This document shows, one piece after another, positions 1 to 8,748 of a DNA stretch of 40,820 nt. Position numbers and translations under genes: made by a program. Source of the DNA: Thiogranum sp. (lineage in GTDB: Bacteria > Pseudomonadota > Gammaproteobacteria > DSM-19610); the NCBI GenBank assembly GCA_030148775.1, contig JASBST010000107.1, positions 1 to 40,820 on the forward strand, read 5' to 3'. How positions within the stretch are numbered: position 1 is the stretch's first letter; each line of letters begins with the position of its first letter. The notes below the pieces were generated by a model. The model was not told the origin of the DNA. It was given only the letters and a program-made list of their open reading frames with translations, and made no database searches.

Positions 1-140
1 CGGATGATCGCGCAGTACATTGGTGGTTATTATAGCCAGTACCGTCCTCATCAACACAATGGTGGTTTGCCACCAAACCAGGCAGAGGAAAACTATTGGT
101 TTTTCTCTAAAACGGTGGACCAAAATACTTAGCCACTACA
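1..140 (+). mobile_element. Right end of an IS3-type insertion sequence (transposase C-terminus)
   Basis: The first 132 bases are open from the window edge and encode 43 residues ending in TAG. They include YYSQYRPHQHNGGLPP followed by NQAEENYW, which is the C-terminal tail of the DDE integrase-core transposases of the IS3 family. The DNA just after the stop ends in CCACTACA (133-140). This would be the complement of a TGTAGTGG element terminus, so the IS probably ends at about 140. The left end and the catalytic domain lie outside the window, so completeness and activity cannot be judged. Confidence 0.7.
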
Positions 141-261
141 GTCTAGGGTCGGCGTGGCTTTGAATTAGGCTGCGCTTTCAGAGAAAAAGGAATATGTTTT
201 TCTTTCAAAAGTACATCAGGGGATGCTCTTACAGCGATTCCTCGCGGGCGATCGTATTTTA

Positions 262-690
262 TCACCGCCAGGGGCCGCCGGGTTCCCACATTTTACTGAA
301 ATCTTTATCTTGGAGTACTACCTGTATGGGTGAGCCAAGAAAAGTTTCCAAGAAAAGACAGACGTCCTTTAGCGTGACCGCTTGTGTGGTAAGCCTGCCT
401 TTTTGTAGGAAGGCATTCCATTGCGCATTCTTTTGAACATCTTCATAGAATGCAGGGCTGAGCCCTGACGGGGTAGTTTCCGGCAAGGCAGTTTGCCGAC
501 GTTGGAAGGTGTTGCGGATCGCTGTGGATAGCGTCTTGCCATCAAAGCCAAATTCGTGGGCAATGATCCATAGATCGTAAAAATCTTTCATGCGGGTATT
601 GGCGATACCGAGATTCACCAGTGCCTGGTATTTCTCAGCCACTACGGTTCCGGGGGAAGTCCAATAGCATCAGTCGGGAACGGCGTCGAG
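262..690 (-). pseudogene. Decayed AbiEii/AbiGii-type nucleotidyltransferase toxin gene (C-terminal part)
   Basis: The reading frame from about 669 down to 262 encodes PGTVVAEKYQALVNLGIAN, then RMKDFYDLW and a final WEPGGPW. This is the C-terminal half of AbiEii-type nucleotidyltransferase toxins of type IV toxin-antitoxin systems, which are normally about 280-300 residues. The N-terminal catalytic half is absent. Just upstream, LLDFP, normally a few residues before the VVAEK block, appears in another frame, which indicates a small deletion plus frameshift. No AbiEi antitoxin gene is visible. I read this as a dead remnant next to an IS end. Confidence 0.7.
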
Positions 691-933
691 TACAGCGCGG
701 GATATTGCTAAGATCGGGCGTGCTCGGTAGTACAGAGCGTCGCGTGTATGGCAACGGTAGGCTAATAATAAAATAGTTAAATCAAACAACTATCGCCCTG
801 CTGATCGACGGGGAACCAACTCATTGGGGGTTCGGATCCCTCTGGGTGTGAGATTCCATAGCGCAAGAATCGGGTCGCCTGGGTTTCGCATTCCGCAATA
901 ATGACTTTTTGTTGCAAGCGGAGAGTCCTCCTA
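691..933. other. Intergenic stretch without a recognisable gene
   Basis: This is spacer between the AbiEii remnant and the SDR gene. The open frames on both strands are short and show no family signature. A purine-rich ribosome binding site for the SDR gene (GGAGAG, 920-925) lies at its right end. Confidence 0.5.
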
Positions 934-1692
934 ATGATGAACCTCGACCACAAAGTGGCCCTTGTAACGGGCGCCAGTTCCGGTATCGGCCGGGCCACAG
1001 CCAGGCTGTTCGCCAAAGCGGGGGCCAAAGTGGTGGTTGGCGCAAGGCGCGCCGTGCTACTCGACAGGCTGGTGACCGAAATCTCTCACCAGGGCGGCAT
1101 CGCCATCGCACTCGCGGGCGATGTTGCGCAGGAGGATTACAACCAGGCGCTGGTCGATCTCGCCATGAGCGAGTTTGGTGGTCTCGACGTCGCTTTCGAT
1201 AACGCGGGCATGTTGAAAAAGGCTGCCGTCACCGACATCGATCTGGACGACTGGGAGCTTTTACTACGGACCAATTTGACCAGCGGGTTTCTCGCGGCGA
1301 AATATCAGATACCGGTTATGAAGGACCGGGGCGGTTCTATCATCTTCACCGCGTCGTTTGTCGGTTATACCTTGGGAATGCCGGAAATGTCCGCCTACGC
1401 GGCCAGCAAAGCGGGACTGGTCGGCCTGACAAAAGCGCTGGCGGCCGAATACGGAAGTCACGGGATACGTGTGAATGCCCTGGTGCCCGGCGGGACTTTG
1501 ACCCCGAAGGCCGATGAATTTGGTACGGATCCGAAAATCGGGGCGTTCGTAAACGTTATTCACGCGCTGAAACGCCAGGCGAGTGCGGAAGAAATCGCCC
1601 ATTCGGCGCTCTATTTGGCGTCGGACGCGTCCAGTTTCACAACGGGTAGCGCTATGCTTGTCGATGGTGGGGTGTCCATTTGTAAAATGTAA
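934..1692 (+). CDS. Short-chain dehydrogenase/reductase (SDR) family oxidoreductase
   Basis: The 252-residue protein has the classical SDR layout. The N-terminal Rossmann motif TGASSGIG binds NAD(P), NAG follows the fourth strand, and the catalytic set is a Ser in the IIFTASF strand plus YAASK. The C-terminus ends in the usual LVDGG block. I chose the ATG at 934 rather than 901 because GGAGAG lies 8 bases upstream and the family begins shortly before the Rossmann strand. The substrate cannot be read from sequence; close relatives are often named glucose or 3-oxoacyl reductases. It converges on the DUF1348 gene. Confidence 0.88.
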   Translation: MMNLDHKVALVTGASSGIGRATARLFAKAGAKVVVGARRAVLLDRLVTEISHQGGIAIALAGDVAQEDYNQALVDLAMSEFGGLDVAFDNAGMLKKAAVTDIDLDDWELLLRTNLTSGFLAAKYQIPVMKDRGGSIIFTASFVGYTLGMPEMSAYAASKAGLVGLTKALAAEYGSHGIRVNALVPGGTLTPKADEFGTDPKIGAFVNVIHALKRQASAEEIAHSALYLASDASSFTTGSAMLVDGGVSICKM

Positions 1693-1803
1693 TAGACAAC
1701 CCCGTACGACGAATCGGTCCGAAGATTTCGCCACGCCGCCCAGGCAGACGTATGTCGTACACCGGCGCACCACTGCATCAGGCTTATCGCATCCGCTCGG
1801 AGG

Positions 1804-2271
1804 CTACAGCCCCAACTCGCTCAGTCCCGGGTGCTCATCCGGACGACGACCCAGCGGCCAGAAATACTTGCGCTCGGACTCGCGGATTGGCAGGTCGTTG
1901 ATGCTGGCAAAGCGTCGGGCCATGAAGCCCTGGGGGTTGAATTCCCAGTTTTCGTTGCCGTAGGAGCGGAACCACTGATTGGAATCATCGTGCCATTCGT
2001 AGGCGAAGCGCACGGCGATGCGCTGGTCGGTGAAACTCCACAATTCTTTGATCAGCCGATAGTCCAGTTCCTTCGCCCACTTGCGCTGAAGAAACTGGTG
2101 CACCTGCTCACGGCCCTGCGGGAATTCGGCGCGGTTGCGCCAGCAGGTGTCCTGTGTATAGACGAGCACCACGCGATCCGGATCGCGGGTGTTCCAGGTG
2201 TCCTCCGCCAGGCGGACTTTCTCGGCCGCGGATGCGGCCGTAAACGGCGGGACAGGGGGTTTGTTTTCCAT
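1804..2271 (-). CDS. DUF1348 (SnoaL/NTF2-like fold) protein
   Basis: This 155-residue cytosolic protein contains the DUF1348 pattern: an N-terminal [17 protein letters not shown] helix, then [25 protein letters not shown] and a C-terminal block beginning ERKYFWPLG. The family adopts the cone-shaped NTF2/SnoaL fold; its biochemical role is not established. It is transcribed divergently from a TetR-family gene, with two palindromic operators in the 84-base gap, so it is probably that regulator's target. Length is normal for the family. Confidence 0.85.
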   Translation of the reverse strand: MENKPPVPPFTAASAAEKVRLAEDTWNTRDPDRVVLVYTQDTCWRNRAEFPQGREQVHQFLQRKWAKELDYRLIKELWSFTDQRIAVRFAYEWHDDSNQWFRSYGNENWEFNPQGFMARRFASINDLPIRESERKYFWPLGRRPDEHPGLSELGL

Positions 2272-2288
2272 TTTGCGTGCCTCCGAGT

Positions 2289-2314
2289 GTATGTAGACCG
2301 ATCTGTCTACATAC
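2289..2314. promoter_or_regulatory. Palindromic operator 1 for the TetR regulator
   Basis: A perfect inverted repeat with 10-base arms, GTATGTAGAC and GTCTACATAC, is separated by six bases. It lies just upstream of the DUF1348 start on the minus strand. The TAGAC/GTCTA half-sites are shared with operator 2 at 2328-2347. That TetR binds here is inference from position and symmetry. Confidence 0.7.
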
Positions 2315-2327
2315 GGAGACTAGCCGA

Positions 2328-2347
2328 TGTAGACAAAGTTGTCTACA
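2328..2347. promoter_or_regulatory. Palindromic operator 2 for the TetR regulator
   Basis: Arms TGTAGACAA and TTGTCTACA are perfectly inverted around a 2-base centre. The site ends 8 bases before the tetR-type ATG at 2356, leaving no room for a normal ribosome binding site. This suggests a very short or leaderless message and tight autorepression. Its centre is 36 bases from that of operator 1. Confidence 0.68.
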
Positions 2348-2355
2348 CTTGATAA

Positions 2356-2925
2356 ATGGAAATTCCGGATGCCAATACGCTGACGGGTGTGCCGTCTGCC
2401 CGCCAACGCTTATTGCTGACGGCGCATCGTCTCTTTTATGGTCACGGCATTCGGGCCACCGGAATCGACCGGATTATTGCCCAGGCGAAGGTCACCAAGG
2501 TGACCTTCTATCGCCATTTCCCCAGCAAGAACGATCTGATTCGTGCCTACCTTGACGACCGCCACGAACGCTGGATCAGCTGGTTCATCGACGCCGTGAC
2601 GCGCCATGGCAACGATCTGAATGCTTTGGTGCCGGCGCTGAGCGAATGGTTCGGGCGGCCCGATTTCCGCGGCTGCGCGTTTATAAACAGCGTCAGCGAG
2701 CTGGGTGATGAATTCCCGGACGTCGTCGCCATAGCACAGCGCCATAAGCACGCGATGGCGGCTGTCATCATGCGACTGCTACCGCCGGGCAGAGGGCGTA
2801 AACAACAGGCCGAGGCCATCGCTCTGGTTGTCGATGGCGCTATTGTGCGGGCGCAGTATGAACCGGATCCGCGGGATACGGTTCGATCCCTGCGGCGTGC
2901 ATTAAAAACGATAACGCTTGTCTGA
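2356..2925 (+). CDS. TetR/AcrR family transcriptional regulator
   Basis: This is a 189-residue repressor-type protein. The N-terminal helix-turn-helix (about residues 15-60) includes LLLTAHRLFYGHGIRATGID, followed by KVTKVTFYRHFPSK, the recognition-helix signature of TetR/AcrR proteins. The C-terminal half is the variable ligand-binding and dimerisation domain. Two palindromic operators occupy the 84 bases between it and the divergent DUF1348 gene, so autoregulation and control of DUF1348 are likely. The ligand is unknown. No Shine-Dalgarno sequence precedes the ATG. Confidence 0.88.
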   Translation: MEIPDANTLTGVPSARQRLLLTAHRLFYGHGIRATGIDRIIAQAKVTKVTFYRHFPSKNDLIRAYLDDRHERWISWFIDAVTRHGNDLNALVPALSEWFGRPDFRGCAFINSVSELGDEFPDVVAIAQRHKHAMAAVIMRLLPPGRGRKQQAEAIALVVDGAIVRAQYEPDPRDTVRSLRRALKTITLV

Positions 2926-3408
2926 TCTTTCTGTGGTATCTGTACGACGGTTCGATCCGGCTTGATTTTTCTGCCTGGTGGTTTAGTCTATTTAAAGCGG
3001 ATGCAAAAAAGCCGCATTTCCAGTCTCGCCGCTGTTCTTTGTCGTTCTTTAATAAATCTGCCCGAGGTTGGGCTGAATAACATTATGGAGGATGTATGAA
3101 GCGCTGTGTCGTTGTCGCAATCGCACCAATTTCATCTTTTATCAACCCATAGGCGATATCCAGCTTGGCTGCCGGTGACTTTACAGCCGGTACGGACGTC
3201 CCTGGGTCCGATCGGACCGGCTTGACTGTGCCACTACGAACCCGCTCTGTCGTCACAATGCCGGCGGCCAAAGGTCGCCGCCGAATTGCGGGCGGTTCGT
3301 GGAAGGTATGGGGATGTACCCGAGTCACCCGGGGCAAAGCCAAGATGTCCAGCAGAAGTCGGGCTGTCTGCCCGCTGACGCTATCGAAAATAAAACGGAG
3401 GATCTATC
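2926..3408. other. Long intergenic region with a short signal-like ORF
   Basis: No convincing gene is present. A GGAGG ribosome binding site precedes an 18-codon ORF (3096-3152) encoding a hydrophobic peptide that starts MKRCVVVAIAP and ends at TAG. It could be a leader peptide or the broken start of a lost exported protein. The following bases are open in one frame but show no family signature. A good GGAGG at 3397-3401 serves the next gene. Confidence 0.4.
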
Positions 3409-4632
3409 ATGAGGATGGTTTCAGTCATTTCCAGCATTATCCTGTTTTCTTCACTGTCTGCACAGAACGTATCCGCTGTCGATACGGATACCATTTTTTA
3501 TCGTAAGGACTGCAGCAGCCATACCGGCTCAACCTGCTTTACTGATATAACCGCCATGCAGGACTGGTTGTGGAATACCCGAAATCCCACCGCTGCCGCG
3601 CCTGTGACGGTCAAGATCGGCCCCGGCGTTTACGATAACGAGCTCTTCGTCTGCAATAACAAGGGGAACGTTTCTTTCATCGGATCCGGTGTGAACAGTA
3701 CGATCTTCAAGACGGGCGGTAATGTCGCCCAGATCACGAATTGCGAGAATATCAGTTTCCAGGATATGACGCTGGATGCGAGCACCGGCTCGTATGCTGT
3801 CAGATGGATGGGGGGCGGCAGTTCCCGCTGGGTCAACGTCGACGTCCTAGGGATGTGGAATGCCTGGCGCGATCAGATCGAGGATTGCAACGGAGCGCAT
3901 CCGGTTCATTACTGGTTCGATTCGCGCTTGATCAGCAATCAGAGTTTTGAGGGTGCCTATTTAACGGAGTGCGGCGAGTCGTGGTTCTATGCCTCCGAAA
4001 TCAGGACGGAGTTAGGCCCGTCTACCGGTACGGCTCCCCGGGCAAGCGGCGTCGTCGATGTCGGCGGGAATGCAATGGTGCAGATGTTCGGTTCGTCGGT
4101 CCGGGCAACCGTGCCGGACCCGGCGGCGGTCAACGCCGCCCTGTCTCTGATCATCGGGGTAACCACCCAGGACAGCGGAACCTTCCATATGCACGGGGGC
4201 ATCGTCGGGCTGAATCTGGTGGCCGCTACCCAGACTATCGATGTAATCGGTATTCGGAGTGATTCGAGTGGTGTTGTGCACACGCCGGGTACCGCATTCA
4301 CCTTGAACCCGGGCGGTAGCGGCAGGGCGCTGCGCGCTACCACGGGTGTCAACTCCTCCGGCAAGGTCTTTTCGCCCTTCCTGTGGCAGGCCGGTAGCAC
4401 GTTGCCACCACTGGATACTTCGTATCCGGCTGTTCCGGCTGTCGCCACGTCGGTGACCGGCAACGACCTCTTTGTGGAGACCGATTGCGATGTCAGCGGG
4501 AATTGCGACACCGCGGCGGCGGGTAGCCAGATTCCGCACCTTATGATTTACGCTCCTGCCTGTGATACCGCGACCAGTTCCACTGATACCCCCTGGTTCG
4601 ACGTCGCAATGAATGCCTGCCGGGGTCAGTAG
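3409..4632 (+). CDS. Secreted right-handed beta-helix (pectin-lyase-like) protein
   Basis: This 407-residue protein starts with a signal peptide (about 23 residues, probable cleavage after NVSA). GGAGG lies 7 bases before the ATG. The body has short beta-strand repeats of the parallel beta-helix type, such as VTVKIGPGVYDNE, GNVSFIGSGVNST and ENISFQDMTLDAS. This resembles pectin-lyase-fold proteins whose first rungs carry an 'I.GPG.Y' motif. Many cysteines suggest disulfides in the periplasm or outside the cell. No catalytic set is identifiable, so I make no enzyme assignment. It stands alone, followed by a strong terminator. Confidence 0.65.
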   Translation: MRMVSVISSIILFSSLSAQNVSAVDTDTIFYRKDCSSHTGSTCFTDITAMQDWLWNTRNPTAAAPVTVKIGPGVYDNELFVCNNKGNVSFIGSGVNSTIFKTGGNVAQITNCENISFQDMTLDASTGSYAVRWMGGGSSRWVNVDVLGMWNAWRDQIEDCNGAHPVHYWFDSRLISNQSFEGAYLTECGESWFYASEIRTELGPSTGTAPRASGVVDVGGNAMVQMFGSSVRATVPDPAAVNAALSLIIGVTTQDSGTFHMHGGIVGLNLVAATQTIDVIGIRSDSSGVVHTPGTAFTLNPGGSGRALRATTGVNSSGKVFSPFLWQAGSTLPPLDTSYPAVPAVATSVTGNDLFVETDCDVSGNCDTAAAGSQIPHLMIYAPACDTATSSTDTPWFDVAMNACRGQ

Positions 4633-4694
4633 GTCTAAGGGCTGCTAGCGGTTGGGTCCTGTCTGGCGCTTCCGGAACATTGAGAGCGCCGGGT

Positions 4695-4743
4695 TACCGC
4701 TTGGGCGACTGAGTTCTTCAGTCGCCCAAGCGGTATTGTTATT
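4695..4743 (+). terminator. Strong rho-independent terminator
   Basis: A perfect 18-base-pair stem (4695-4712 with 4718-4735) with a 5-base loop is followed by TTGTTATTTT. It ends transcription of the beta-helix gene and insulates the sulfotransferase gene. Confidence 0.88.
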
Positions 4744-4801
4744 TTCGATATAGAAACTTTATTCTTATGGGATTGAACGGTTATAAGGAACGAAAAAATA
4801 T

Positions 4802-5461
4802 ATGCTCGTCAGTCACAGAAACAGGTTCATCTACACAAAGACGGTCAAAACGGCCGGAACCTCCATAGAATCCTATTTCGAACAATATTGCATGCCTGAA
4901 GGTGAGTGGGCGTTTTCCCATGCGCGGGAAGAGTACGTCAGTTCGACGGGTATCATCGGTTATCGGGGCGCCGACAGCTCGGGCAAGGACTGGTTCAACC
5001 ATATGTCCGCCAGCGATATCAAAACCAGGTTGGGTGACGAGATATGGGATCGGTATTTCAAATTCTGCGTCGTGCGTAATCCTTACGACAAGCTGGTTTC
5101 TTATTTCTTCTTTCTCGAAAAGCAGGGCGGCACGGGTGTCTTGGAGAGCGGCACTATATCCGCAAGATTTCGGCAATGGATCAGAAGCGGCGTTGAGGCC
5201 ATGGATAGGGACAAGTATGTCATAGATGGTGAAACCTGCGTCGACTTTCTGATTCGGTACGAAGATCTGGAAAACGGCGTCGGCCGGGTATGCGATAAAA
5301 TCGGGGTGCCCTTCGAGCCGGAACGTATTCCTCGGTTGAAAGCGGACAGCCGCGATGCCTCGGTTTCCATCGGCGAACTCTACGACGAGGAGAGCATACA
5401 GGCGGTTAAGCAGGCATATGCGTTCGAGCTGGAAGAGTTCGGCTACAGCTTCCCGGGATGA
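4802..5461 (+). CDS. Sulfotransferase family protein
   Basis: This 219-residue cytosolic protein has the two PAPS-binding signatures of the Sulfotransfer_2-like family. The 5'-phosphosulfate loop is near the N-terminus (YTKTVKTAGTSIE, about residues 11-23). The 3'-phosphate site is VVRNPYDKLVSYFF (about residues 90-103). Such enzymes transfer sulfate from PAPS to carbohydrate or other hydroxyl acceptors, often in surface polysaccharide synthesis; the acceptor cannot be read here. It is short but complete for bacterial members. Adjacent genes encode secreted surface-type proteins, so a cell-envelope role is plausible. Confidence 0.78.
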   Translation: MLVSHRNRFIYTKTVKTAGTSIESYFEQYCMPEGEWAFSHAREEYVSSTGIIGYRGADSSGKDWFNHMSASDIKTRLGDEIWDRYFKFCVVRNPYDKLVSYFFFLEKQGGTGVLESGTISARFRQWIRSGVEAMDRDKYVIDGETCVDFLIRYEDLENGVGRVCDKIGVPFEPERIPRLKADSRDASVSIGELYDEESIQAVKQAYAFELEEFGYSFPG

Positions 5462-5728
5462 GATCGGTTTCGCTGCGGCGCCAGAAGACGCTCCGAAATA
5501 GGTCTTTCTGTTGTTGGGGGGGCGACGGACTTCGGAGCGAAGTCAAACTGCGGACTCGGTACCCCGACAGGCCGTCAGACGGGGTCGCGATGGGCACAGC
5601 GGCCCGAGTTCAGAGCCGAACAGCTAGGTCGCGGCGGGAACGATCCTGGTGAGGGTGAGGGCCCCGGTAGTTGTCGTCACTATTGCTTAGTTTCATGCTC
5701 GGGCATTGTGCGCTGCGACAGGTCTTCG

Positions 5729-8290
5729 TTAAGGCCGGAATGAAAACCAAAGGAGTTCATAGTCTTGATTACGGCAGGCTGCCAACGAATAAATAAGATT
5801 TCCCCCTAGGGAGAATTTTACGATGCTGCTTCGCGGAACGCTCGAATCGGAACAGGTGATCGGATAACTGCGCGCTACGGTTTTGTCGCTGACGGACTGG
5901 ACGTAGATCACATTGTCCCGAATGGATGCGATATACGCCCCATCGGGGCTATAGGCCGGCGTGGTTTCTCCTATCCAGGTGCTGGATTTCAGTGTCAAGG
6001 TAGCCGCGTCAAAATCAAGTACTTCGCTTATGCCCCCATTTACAAGTGCTACTTGGTTGCCATCCGGTGATATGCCGATAGTGCGGTTTCCGTTTATCCG
6101 GCTAAACACGGGGGTGGATGTATCATAAGCCAGCGACGGATTGACCGAGTCGTAACTATACCGGTCGATTGCAACTTGTCCCGTATTGTTGCCCATTCTT
6201 GAAATAAACAGTTTGTTATGTTTTTCGTCGAAACCTAGTCCGGCAATCGAGAAGGCAGAAGGATTCAGTAGTTCTATCGCACTCTGTGTCTGAAAGTCGA
6301 GATAATAAATCCTGGGGTCATACGACGCGGTGGCATTGGCATAAACGAGGGCACTATCGTTTGTCGTTCTTAGGATTTTATAGGCTCGGCGATCGAGCGG
6401 CACAGAAACCACGTTTGCCGTCGAAATATCCAATTTTGTTACCGAATGGCCACCGGCGAATAGAGTGCCTTGATCGGCTGTAAGCCCCAGGCTTGTGGGC
6501 GAGAAAGGTAGTTCCCAGTGCGTCAGTTCGAACCCTTGTATGGCATTGACCAACGTTACCCCTATGCCATAGGTGTGATAAAGCCAGCCGTCACAAAGGG
6601 GTAAAAAATCCCAAAGCGGACCGCCTAGTTTAGTGTCGAGCGTTAGACGACCTTGTGCGCTGGGAGCGTACAGCTGTTCAGTTGAGCAGGTAAAATCGGT
6701 TTGCGAATAGACATGAAAGCTATGACTGCTGCTCTTGTTGTACTGAGCATCAGTAACCGTCAACGACATAGTGTAGTCACCCGGTGTATCAGTGGAAAAG
6801 TAAGCCACCGCGCTAGTATCTCCAGTAAGGGAGACCAGACTGCCTGGAGGGCTTTGGGTGACCTGCCACTGGTAGCTTAGTGGGTCTTGTTCCGGATCGG
6901 AACTTCCTAGACCAGAAAAGCCAGCCTTATCTTTCTGATACATGACGCGGGCGCCGCTAATAGCTGCCACCGGCGGTCGATTCATCGCGGTTACAGTCAT
7001 TTCGTCTGCTATGCTGTCTAACTTTCCATCATTGACGATCAGCGCTATGTGGTACTCTCCTGTAAGGTCTGGTGTCAGCGAAGTCGAGGAACGGTCGAAA
7101 TAGGTCAATTGCGCACTACTGCCCGCAGGTTTAGATACCAGTGACCATCGAAAATTTATTAAGTTATAGTCAGGGTCGAAGCTGTCACCGCCATCAATAG
7201 TGACTTGCTGATTCCTGAAAATTGATTTGTCAGATCCGGCTTTCGCCACCGGCGGGGTGTTTTGTGGCGATGCCACCTGACCGAGATTGCTCCAGGGAAT
7301 AGTCCCTGCAACGTCAATGATCGAGTCACCATTGACATCGACTTCTAGCCGTACTGTCCTGGCAGAGACGATAATCGCTGAGACCTTGGCGCCGTTACTT
7401 CCTTGAATAATGAGAGGCCCGCCAGCTGAAGGGTATTTGGAGGCGAGATCTGGAAATCGAAGTCCCGTTTTAGTCTGGACATCAACATACCCTAACTGGC
7501 TGTCATAAAGCCTTCCTCCCAGCGACATCGTAAAGGGAGTTGGGTTGTAGGGTGAGTAGTAATAACCGACCACAAAATTTTCTGTTTTGAGGGCATCACC
7601 GTTAACGTTGTCTATAAAGACAACGTTAGCAGTCAATATTTCGCTGTCATTAGTGATTGTCGATGATAAAGTTCCACCCATAGAAAAGTCGCCGTCGATC
7701 CCGACAATGCTGAGATTCTGGATGATATAGACAGACTTTACCGGTAAACCGGCAGTAAAATCGAATTGCTCGACATTGAGTTTCACGTCCCCATTGAAAC
7801 GATCGCCATCAATCGAGCAATTTTTGAACGAGACCGTGAGCGTTCCGGTACCATTGTTTGCCAGGGCTCCCTTCAGTGTGGTCTTTCCCTGGCCTTGATC
7901 GCAGGCCTGGACTTGGCTTACAGGTACCGCTGCAATCTGTACGCTACCTGTGCTACTGCGGCTTTGTTCCGCAGGGCTAAAATCGGTTGACCGGATTAGC
8001 TCGGTCAGCTGGCGCAGTGTAGTGGTCAAAGAGATCTTTCGTTTGGGCAATGCTCCGGTCGTCGTCGCGATCCGAAAGGCGCCGTACTCATCCCCAGCAC
8101 CGAGGATGTCGTCCACCATTGTCGCGGCGTCTGCGCGCGTAATCTCCGCCGGGTTGGTATTTCCGCTGTACTTAATCTTGCTTGCCGGAGTTTTGCTCGG
8201 ATTGCTTCCTCCGCTGCCGCCGCAGGCAGTCAATAAGATAACCACTATGATCGACGACAGCATGATTATTGTTGGTTTTTTAAATCGCAT
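5729..8290 (-). CDS. Large lipoprotein with PKD-like domains and a C-terminal beta-propeller
   Basis: This 853-residue protein has a lipoprotein signal peptide with lipobox LLTAC (Cys23) followed by a Gly/Ser linker. Residues about 345-435 and 438-530 are two PKD/cadherin-like domains, recognisable from PPVAKAGSDKSIFRNQQVTIDG and GSSDPEQDPLSYQWQV. The C-terminal part (about 540-853) has repeated strands like ISPDGNQVALV and YSPDGAYIASI, typical of WD40/TolB-like propellers. GGAGA precedes the ATG. It is probably anchored in the outer membrane and displayed for binding or adhesion. Its DNA is visibly less G/C-rich than the flanks, suggesting acquisition. No enzymatic motif was found. Confidence 0.75.
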   Translation of the reverse strand: MRFKKPTIIMLSSIIVVILLTACGGSGGSNPSKTPASKIKYSGNTNPAEITRADAATMVDDILGAGDEYGAFRIATTTGALPKRKISLTTTLRQLTELIRSTDFSPAEQSRSSTGSVQIAAVPVSQVQACDQGQGKTTLKGALANNGTGTLTVSFKNCSIDGDRFNGDVKLNVEQFDFTAGLPVKSVYIIQNLSIVGIDGDFSMGGTLSSTITNDSEILTANVVFIDNVNGDALKTENFVVGYYYSPYNPTPFTMSLGGRLYDSQLGYVDVQTKTGLRFPDLASKYPSAGGPLIIQGSNGAKVSAIIVSARTVRLEVDVNGDSIIDVAGTIPWSNLGQVASPQNTPPVAKAGSDKSIFRNQQVTIDGGDSFDPDYNLINFRWSLVSKPAGSSAQLTYFDRSSTSLTPDLTGEYHIALIVNDGKLDSIADEMTVTAMNRPPVAAISGARVMYQKDKAGFSGLGSSDPEQDPLSYQWQVTQSPPGSLVSLTGDTSAVAYFSTDTPGDYTMSLTVTDAQYNKSSSHSFHVYSQTDFTCSTEQLYAPSAQGRLTLDTKLGGPLWDFLPLCDGWLYHTYGIGVTLVNAIQGFELTHWELPFSPTSLGLTADQGTLFAGGHSVTKLDISTANVVSVPLDRRAYKILRTTNDSALVYANATASYDPRIYYLDFQTQSAIELLNPSAFSIAGLGFDEKHNKLFISRMGNNTGQVAIDRYSYDSVNPSLAYDTSTPVFSRINGNRTIGISPDGNQVALVNGGISEVLDFDAATLTLKSSTWIGETTPAYSPDGAYIASIRDNVIYVQSVSDKTVARSYPITCSDSSVPRSSIVKFSLGGNLIYSLAACRNQDYELLWFSFRP

Positions 8291-8748
8291 GAGAATTTTC
8301 TCCAGCCGGCAGCCGGATTAGTGTGCGTTGGTTTAGGGCTCGAATAAGGTTGTCTTTTCTCGCAAAAATCCGGGCCGGAAATCCGTTAGCTATTACGTTT
8401 TGGGCTGTGGCCATTCTGGGTAAAAGGCCTGGATCTGGCGTGTGCCAATTATATGGCGGTCCTAAGTTCGAGTCTACCTACAGGTTTGTCTGTGGAGAGG
8501 CTGGATTTTCAACCAGTTAGCGCTGCTGCGCGGTGTGCCGGCATTTGCAGCCAGGCCGGTGACGTCGCGCGTTTATCTTTGCGGTCAAAAAAATCCGGGC
8601 ACCCATCGGTCAGTTCTCCAGCGGCCAACAGGCCTAGGGACGTCCCTAGTCAGGGCTCGGGTAGAACCCAGTTATTTCCACAATGGCACTGCCATAGACT
8701 GCAGCGGTCGCTACCGAAAAATACAACCCGTTTAGGGAGGAGAGACCC
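8291..8748. other. Divergent intergenic region with a perfect 16-base palindrome
   Basis: No gene is evident. The region must carry the promoters of the lipoprotein (minus) and the nucleotidase (plus). A 16-base perfect palindrome, CTAGGGAC/GTCCCTAG, lies at 8634-8649, about 100 bases upstream of the nucleotidase start, and could be an operator. GGAGGA at 8736-8741 is the ribosome binding site for the next gene. I recognise no riboswitch. Confidence 0.45.

Noticed and set aside
3083-3343. Minus-strand and plus-strand ORFs in the spacer before the beta-helix gene
   Set aside because: No start signals or recognisable protein pattern.
5462-5728. Short ORF overlapping the sulfotransferase stop (ATGA)
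   Set aside because: Arg/Ser-rich translation with no family pattern and no ribosome binding site; I see nothing else in this spacer.
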